Assembly (NCBI GenBank): GCA_016764535.1
Contig: JAESRR010000245.1
Location: forward strand, 1-9,955
Source: Cohaesibacteraceae bacterium
GTDB lineage: Bacteria > Pseudomonadota > Alphaproteobacteria > Rhizobiales > Cohaesibacteraceae
DNA: 9,955 nucleotides
Direction of reading: 5' to 3'
The translations under genes were made by a program, and so were the position numbers. The notes beneath the pieces are model-generated. The model worked only from the letters and a program-made list of their open reading frames with translations. It was not told where the DNA came from and searched no databases. This document shows positions 6,656 to 9,955 of the stretch, one piece after another (the first letter of the stretch is position 1; every line of letters starts with the position of its first letter).

Positions 6656-7897
6656 TTGAACCGTACAATCACGCTCCCGATACTGGTTGCCATGTGCTGC
6701 CTCTCTGCATTCGCGACTGATATTTTTCTCCCGGCCATGCCTGATGTTGCGCGCTGGTTTGGAACCAGTCTGGCTCCGGTGCAATGGAGTCTGGGTGCAT
6801 TTTTATTCAGCTATGCCATTGGGCAAATTGTCTTCGGAATTCTATCCGATCGATACGGGCGTAAAATACCCCTGTTGGCCGGGGTCCTGCTATTTGCCAT
6901 CGGGAATTATATGTGTGTTGTCGCAGATAGTGTCCAGATGCTTATTATAGGCCGCTTCATATCCGGGTTTGGTGGCGGAACGGGAAGCGTCAGTGCTTTC
7001 GCAATCGCCCGCGACCACTGGTCCGGAACGGCTCTTTCAAGAAACATCGCCAAAATCGCGGGGTGTGTATCCATTGCCCCGGTTATCGCGCCGATTTTTG
7101 GCGCAATGCTCAATCAGACTGCCGGATGGCAAAGTATTTTCTGGACACTGACAATTCTCGCAATCCTGCTGCTCGGATGGATCGCTTCAAGGCTACCTTC
7201 AAACAGGTCCCTTGCATTACAAACAACTTCATCGAACCAGTCTATCCAGGCAACATTCATCACAATATTGCGCACGCGCTCCACCAGAATATATCTCGTT
7301 GCAAATGCCGCATCCTTTTCTGCGCTGTTTGCTTTTATATCCCTGTCACCGGGCCTTTTCATTGACCAGCTGGGAACATCGCCCGAACTTTATGCCGTTC
7401 TGTTTGCAACCAATGCAGTTGTCATGGTGCTATCGAGCTTCATCCTCGCCCGACTGGTTGAGCATTACTCATTGGCATCGCTGTTAGGGCCAGGGTCTGC
7501 ATTCATGCTTGTTGGCGGCGTTGTGATGCTGCTGGTTGCAGCAAGCCAGTCCTTTGAACTTTCCATCGCAGCCATTATCGTACCAATGATGCTGACAACA
7601 TTTGGAATCGCGATCACCATGTCGGTCAGCATGAGTGGTATCATGCAGGCAAGTCCCGGTTACGCCGCAAAAGCTTCCTCGGTCGCAGGTTGCTCCCGGT
7701 TTATCTGTGCCGCATTGACTTCATTTTTCCTCAGTCAATTCGAAACAACAACAGTAGTCCCGCTCGCCGCAGCAATTCTGGTCTTTTCCTGCTTCGGGAT
7801 TTTCTCGTATTTGCGTCTTCGCAGGTCCGGGTTTTCAAACTCAGCAGCAGACAAGCTCACGAATACAAGCGCTCAGGCAGCCAGCTCATCCCGCTGA
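6656..7897 (+). CDS. MFS drug exporter, Bcr/CflA type
   Basis: A 413-residue major-facilitator protein with about twelve predicted membrane helices. Helix 1 contains the ATDIFLPAMPDVA segment typical of the Bcr/CflA group, and motif A reads GILSDRYGRK (61-70). The helix 4 region has an RFISGF...AIARD segment like the R..QG...A..RD signature, with Ser at the usual Gln. Such proteins export drugs such as bicyclomycin, chloramphenicol or sulfonamides, and some export dipeptides or cysteine, using the proton gradient. The start is TTG: an in-frame TGA lies only 6 bases upstream, and the next ATG (6692) would remove half of helix 1. The ribosome-binding site AGGTGA is close, with only 3 bases of spacing. 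The 3' end overlaps the convergent LysR gene by 25 bp. The C-terminal tail is polar. Expression is probably governed by the divergent LysR regulator. Confidence 0.9.
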   Translation: MNRTITLPILVAMCCLSAFATDIFLPAMPDVARWFGTSLAPVQWSLGAFLFSYAIGQIVFGILSDRYGRKIPLLAGVLLFAIGNYMCVVADSVQMLIIGRFISGFGGGTGSVSAFAIARDHWSGTALSRNIAKIAGCVSIAPVIAPIFGAMLNQTAGWQSIFWTLTILAILLLGWIASRLPSNRSLALQTTSSNQSIQATFITILRTRSTRIYLVANAASFSALFAFISLSPGLFIDQLGTSPELYAVLFATNAVVMVLSSFILARLVEHYSLASLLGPGSAFMLVGGVVMLLVAASQSFELSIAAIIVPMMLTTFGIAITMSVSMSGIMQASPGYAAKASSVAGCSRFICAALTSFFLSQFETTTVVPLAAAILVFSCFGIFSYLRLRRSGFSNSAADKLTNTSAQAASSSR

Positions 7898-8805
7898 TCC
7901 CGCGCCACTTCCTCAAACATCCAGTCACGAAAGGCCTTGACGTTTGGTTGATCAAGTCCCCCTTGCGGGCACACCACATAATAACAAAAGGGTGCAATCA
8001 ACGCGGTTTTAAAAGGACGCACAAGACGGCCCGCTTTGAGATCGTCTTCGACCAGTGCCCCACGGCCAAGCAGTATTCCCTCTCCCTGGACCGCCGCCTG
8101 AACTCCAAGACTGCTGGATTCATAAACAGGCCCGCGTGTGTGATCAATTGTATCAACCTGACAGTCTTCCAGACAGACCCGTAACCAGTCTTCCCAGCTC
8201 ACCATGAAGTCCTTATGAAAGTCATGGTGGATCAAGGTGTAATGTTTAAGTTCTGTCGCGCAGTCCAGCGACACGCCACCTTTTAACAATTCCGGGCTGC
8301 AAACAGGAAACACTGCTTCCTGCATGAGCAATTCTGTCACAAGACCTGGATATTTTCCAAGTCCGTAACGCACAGCTATGTCAATTCCATCTGTCGTAAA
8401 ATTAGCCTGTTCCACCGAGGTGGAAATACGTAAATCAATTTTGGGATGTTGTGCACGAAACCGGGATAATCGTGGCAGAACCCAAAGGGCAGCAAAGGAA
8501 TCCAGTGTAGAAAAATTGAGCACTCCGCTCGAACATCTTTCAACCGTATTCGCAGTCGCTTGTGCCAGGTCCTGAAGCACTCCGCGAACTTCTTCTGCAT
8601 ATCGTCGCCCTGTCGGTGTGAGCGATACGGACCTGACAGCCCGTTGAAACAATTTCACACCCAGATAGTCCTCAAGACGCGCAATAGCTCTGGAGACAGC
8701 TCCATGTGTCACATGCAATTCATCCCCTGCTTTTGAGAAACTCAAATGCCGGGCGGCCGCTTCAAATGACTTCAGGGAATTAAGTGGCGGTAGATCCAGT
8801 GCCAT
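7873..8805 (-). CDS. LysR-family regulator, GcvA-like
   Basis: A 310-residue LTTR that starts with LPPLNSLKSFEAAARHLSF, the opening typical of the GcvA/AmpR subgroup. The helix-turn-helix is at about 22-45 (SKAGDELHVTHGAVSRAIARL), followed by LGVKLFQR and a wing ending SLTPTGRR. The effector domain spans about 92-295 and includes the GIDIAVRYG segment common in this subgroup. The ATG at 8805 has GAGGCG about 7 bases upstream. Regulators of this type commonly control an adjacent gene, but the divergent neighbour is a sensor kinase 286 bp away and the convergent neighbour is the exporter; the target is therefore unclear and may be the regulator itself through the dyad at 8847-8861. The stop lies inside the exporter's last codons. 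It is not a paralogue copy of the other LysR in this window: sequence and subgroup differ. Confidence 0.93.
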   Translation of the reverse strand: MALDLPPLNSLKSFEAAARHLSFSKAGDELHVTHGAVSRAIARLEDYLGVKLFQRAVRSVSLTPTGRRYAEEVRGVLQDLAQATANTVERCSSGVLNFSTLDSFAALWVLPRLSRFRAQHPKIDLRISTSVEQANFTTDGIDIAVRYGLGKYPGLVTELLMQEAVFPVCSPELLKGGVSLDCATELKHYTLIHHDFHKDFMVSWEDWLRVCLEDCQVDTIDHTRGPVYESSSLGVQAAVQGEGILLGRGALVEDDLKAGRLVRPFKTALIAPFCYYVVCPQGGLDQPNVKAFRDWMFEEVARDQRDELAA

Positions 8806-8846
8806 TTAAACGCCTCTTCAATTGACTTGTTCAACACCGGTTATGT

Positions 8847-8861
8847 GTGAATTATATTCAC
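8847..8861. promoter_or_regulatory. Perfect T-N11-A palindrome, candidate LysR box
   Basis: GTGAAT-TAT-ATTCAC is a perfect 6-bp dyad with a 3-nt centre; its inner 13 bases fit T-N11-A. It lies 42 bp upstream of the GcvA-like LysR start, in the divergent region before the sensor kinase gene, so it is a good candidate for this regulator's own binding site. It is the cleanest operator-like sequence in the window. Confidence 0.55.
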
Positions 8862-8888
8862 TTATATGATGACTGATTTTTGTTTGTA

Positions 8889-8940
8889 AAGAGCCGCCGA
8901 ACGACACCTGTATCGGACAATTCCCCGATCGCTGGCTCTT
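8889..8940. other. Nested inverted repeat, possible structured leader or small RNA element
   Basis: AAGAGCC (8889-8895) pairs with GGCTCTT (8934-8940), and inside it ATCGG (8912-8916) pairs with CCGAT (8925-8929) around an 8-nt loop. The left internal strand is 16 nt and the right 4 nt, so the fold would have a large asymmetric bulge. No T-tract on the plus strand supports a terminator. Strand and function are open. Confidence 0.3.
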
Positions 8941-9042
8941 GCGAAAACAGCATGGGAATTAATCACGCCCACCGATAACATGGCAAACGACCAATTGCGT
9001 CTTTTCCGGAGGCCACTTACCTGGTATTACGGAAAGATAGCC

Positions 9043-9074
9043 CGGTCAGGGCATGATACTTAAAACGGTCAGGG
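9043..9074. repeat. 9-bp direct repeat upstream of the sensor kinase gene
   Basis: CGGTCAGGG occurs at 9043-9051 and 9066-9074, a start-to-start distance of 23 bp, about two helical turns. The second copy ends 17 bp before the kinase ATG. Tandem sites of this kind are used by dimeric response regulators or activators. Only two copies are seen, so chance is possible. Confidence 0.35.
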
Positions 9075-9091
9075 TCGGGAAACGGAGGCGC

Positions 9092-9955
9092 ATGATTAAC
9101 CGGATGAATCTACGGCAAAAAATTCTATTACTGGCAACAGTCCCGTTGATCCTTGCCGTTTCTGCCATCACCCTGCTTGGGTCATATCAGGCGCGCACGC
9201 TTTCAAACGAAGTCACCAGCTCATTTGAGCGCAATATGCTCAATGCCAAAAAGTCCGAACTGGTGAATTATCTTAGCCTGGCAACCACATCTATTCGGCA
9301 TATTTATCAAAATGCAGACGCTGATGATGAAGTCGCCAAGGCAAGGGTCCGGACAATCCTGACAGCTTTGACTTATGGACCTGACGGATATTTTTTCGTT
9401 TATGATTTTAAAGGCAACAGCCTTGTACATCCGCGGCAACCGCATCGTGTTGGCAAAAACTGGTGGGAACTGCGCGACCCGGAAGGCAATCCTGTGATCC
9501 AGCACTTAATCGTTGAAGCGCGAAATGGTGGGGGATTCCATAGGTATCTTTGGGAAAAACCATCATCCGGTGAAATTGTCAGTAAAATCGGTTATGCAAT
9601 CGCTCTTGATAAATGGCAATGGATGCTGGGCACCGGCCTCTATATCGACAGCGTGAAGGCCCAGGGCGAAGCGGTTGAGGACGAAATAACCGAACGTATC
9701 CAACAGACATCGCTTATCATTCTTGTCATCACATTCAGTTCCATCGTGATCATTTTTACCACCGGAATTGCCATCAATCTGCATGAGCGGCATCTGACAG
9801 ATGTAAAATTGAAACAACTAACACACCGGATTATTGAAACCCAGGAAGAAGAACGCGGCCGTGTCGCGCGTGAACTTCATGATGGCATCAGTCAGGTTCT
9901 TGTTGCAGTTAAATATGCATTGGAGCTGGCGCTCAAAAAGGCCCGGTTAAAAGAT
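9092..9955 (+). CDS. Cache-domain sensor histidine kinase, NarL/HisKA_3 type, 3'-truncated by window edge
   Basis: Open from ATG at 9092 to the window end, 288 codons visible. A membrane helix at about 8-30 is followed by a periplasmic single Cache domain (about 35-195) with the PDGYFFVYD segment (97-105), an HP...GKNWW segment and a WMLGTGLYID ending, as in sCache_2-type small-molecule sensors. A second membrane helix is at about 206-229. The cytosolic part has a linker and then the ERGRVARELHDGISQ H-box of HisKA_3 kinases, with phospho-accepting His263. The ATPase domain is off-window. Such kinases pair with LuxR-type response regulators, often encoded next door; none is visible yet. The ligand is probably a small organic molecule, but it cannot be read. 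The start uses GGAGG at 9084-9088 with short spacing; ATG at 9104 is an alternative. The upstream direct repeats may be target sites. Confidence 0.9.
   Translation, partial: MINRMNLRQKILLLATVPLILAVSAITLLGSYQARTLSNEVTSSFERNMLNAKKSELVNYLSLATTSIRHIYQNADADDEVAKARVRTILTALTYGPDGYFFVYDFKGNSLVHPRQPHRVGKNWWELRDPEGNPVIQHLIVEARNGGGFHRYLWEKPSSGEIVSKIGYAIALDKWQWMLGTGLYIDSVKAQGEAVEDEITERIQQTSLIILVITFSSIVIIFTTGIAINLHERHLTDVKLKQLTHRIIETQEEERGRVARELHDGISQVLVAVKYALELALKKARLKD

Noticed and set aside
6516..6668. 51-residue N-terminal extension of the first LysR
   Set aside because: It would overlap the divergent MFS start and place the helix-turn-helix far from the usual N-terminal position; ATG at 6515 fits the family.
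7690..8184. 164-codon plus-strand open frame across the MFS/LysR junction
   Set aside because: It overlaps two well-supported genes in other frames and shows no family features.
8996..9030. Sigma-70 promoter for the kinase (TTGCGT with TACCTG, or extended TG-N-TATTAC)
   Set aside because: Each option matches only one element well and the other poorly, so no promoter is called.

Overview
The window looks like a chromosomal stretch of a mid-GC alphaproteobacterium. This is inferred from the protein families and their wording (DadA-like dehydrogenase, LysE, GcvA-type LysR, a Cache-domain NarL-type kinase) and from a short tRNA-Pro-like fragment whose sequence I recall from alphaproteobacteria. 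No rRNA, complete tRNA, CRISPR array, transposase or integrase is visible, and I cannot name a genus.

Layout, left to right. (1) The C-terminal part of a short-chain dehydrogenase/reductase, cut by the window edge, whose active-site positions are all non-canonical. (2) About 94 bp holding a 20-bp match, from memory, to a tRNA-Pro 3' end on the minus strand. (3) A membrane-anchored putAbiC-type abortive-infection protein, the only defence candidate here. (4) On the minus strand, a LysE-type exporter gene followed 9 bp later by a GNAT acetyltransferase gene; the acetyltransferase converges on putAbiC with only 4 bp between stop codons. (5) A 372-bp divergent intergenic region with two inverted repeats. 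(6) On the plus strand, an EamA/DMT transporter followed by a DadA-like FAD-dependent D-amino-acid dehydrogenase. (7) A minus-strand LysR regulator divergent from a plus-strand Bcr/CflA-type MFS drug exporter, with an LTTR-like T-N11-A dyad between them. (8) A second, GcvA-like LysR regulator on the minus strand, overlapping the exporter's 3' end by 25 bp and preceded by its own perfect T-N11-A dyad. (9) A 286-bp divergent region with a possible nested stem-loop and a 9-bp direct repeat, then a Cache-domain sensor histidine kinase that runs off the right edge.

Functional reading. The middle 6 kb combines three small-molecule transporters (LysE, EamA, MFS) with two enzymes that could modify amino acids or analogues (N-acetyltransferase, D-amino-acid dehydrogenase) and two LysR regulators. 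This suggests sensing, modification and export of amino-acid-like or drug-like compounds. It is an inference from gene neighbourhood: nothing in the sequence fixes a substrate, and the genes lie in several transcription units. I see no convincing new multi-gene system. The points most worth following up are the putAbiC gene beside the tRNA-like fragment, the degenerate SDR active site, and the regulator dyads.
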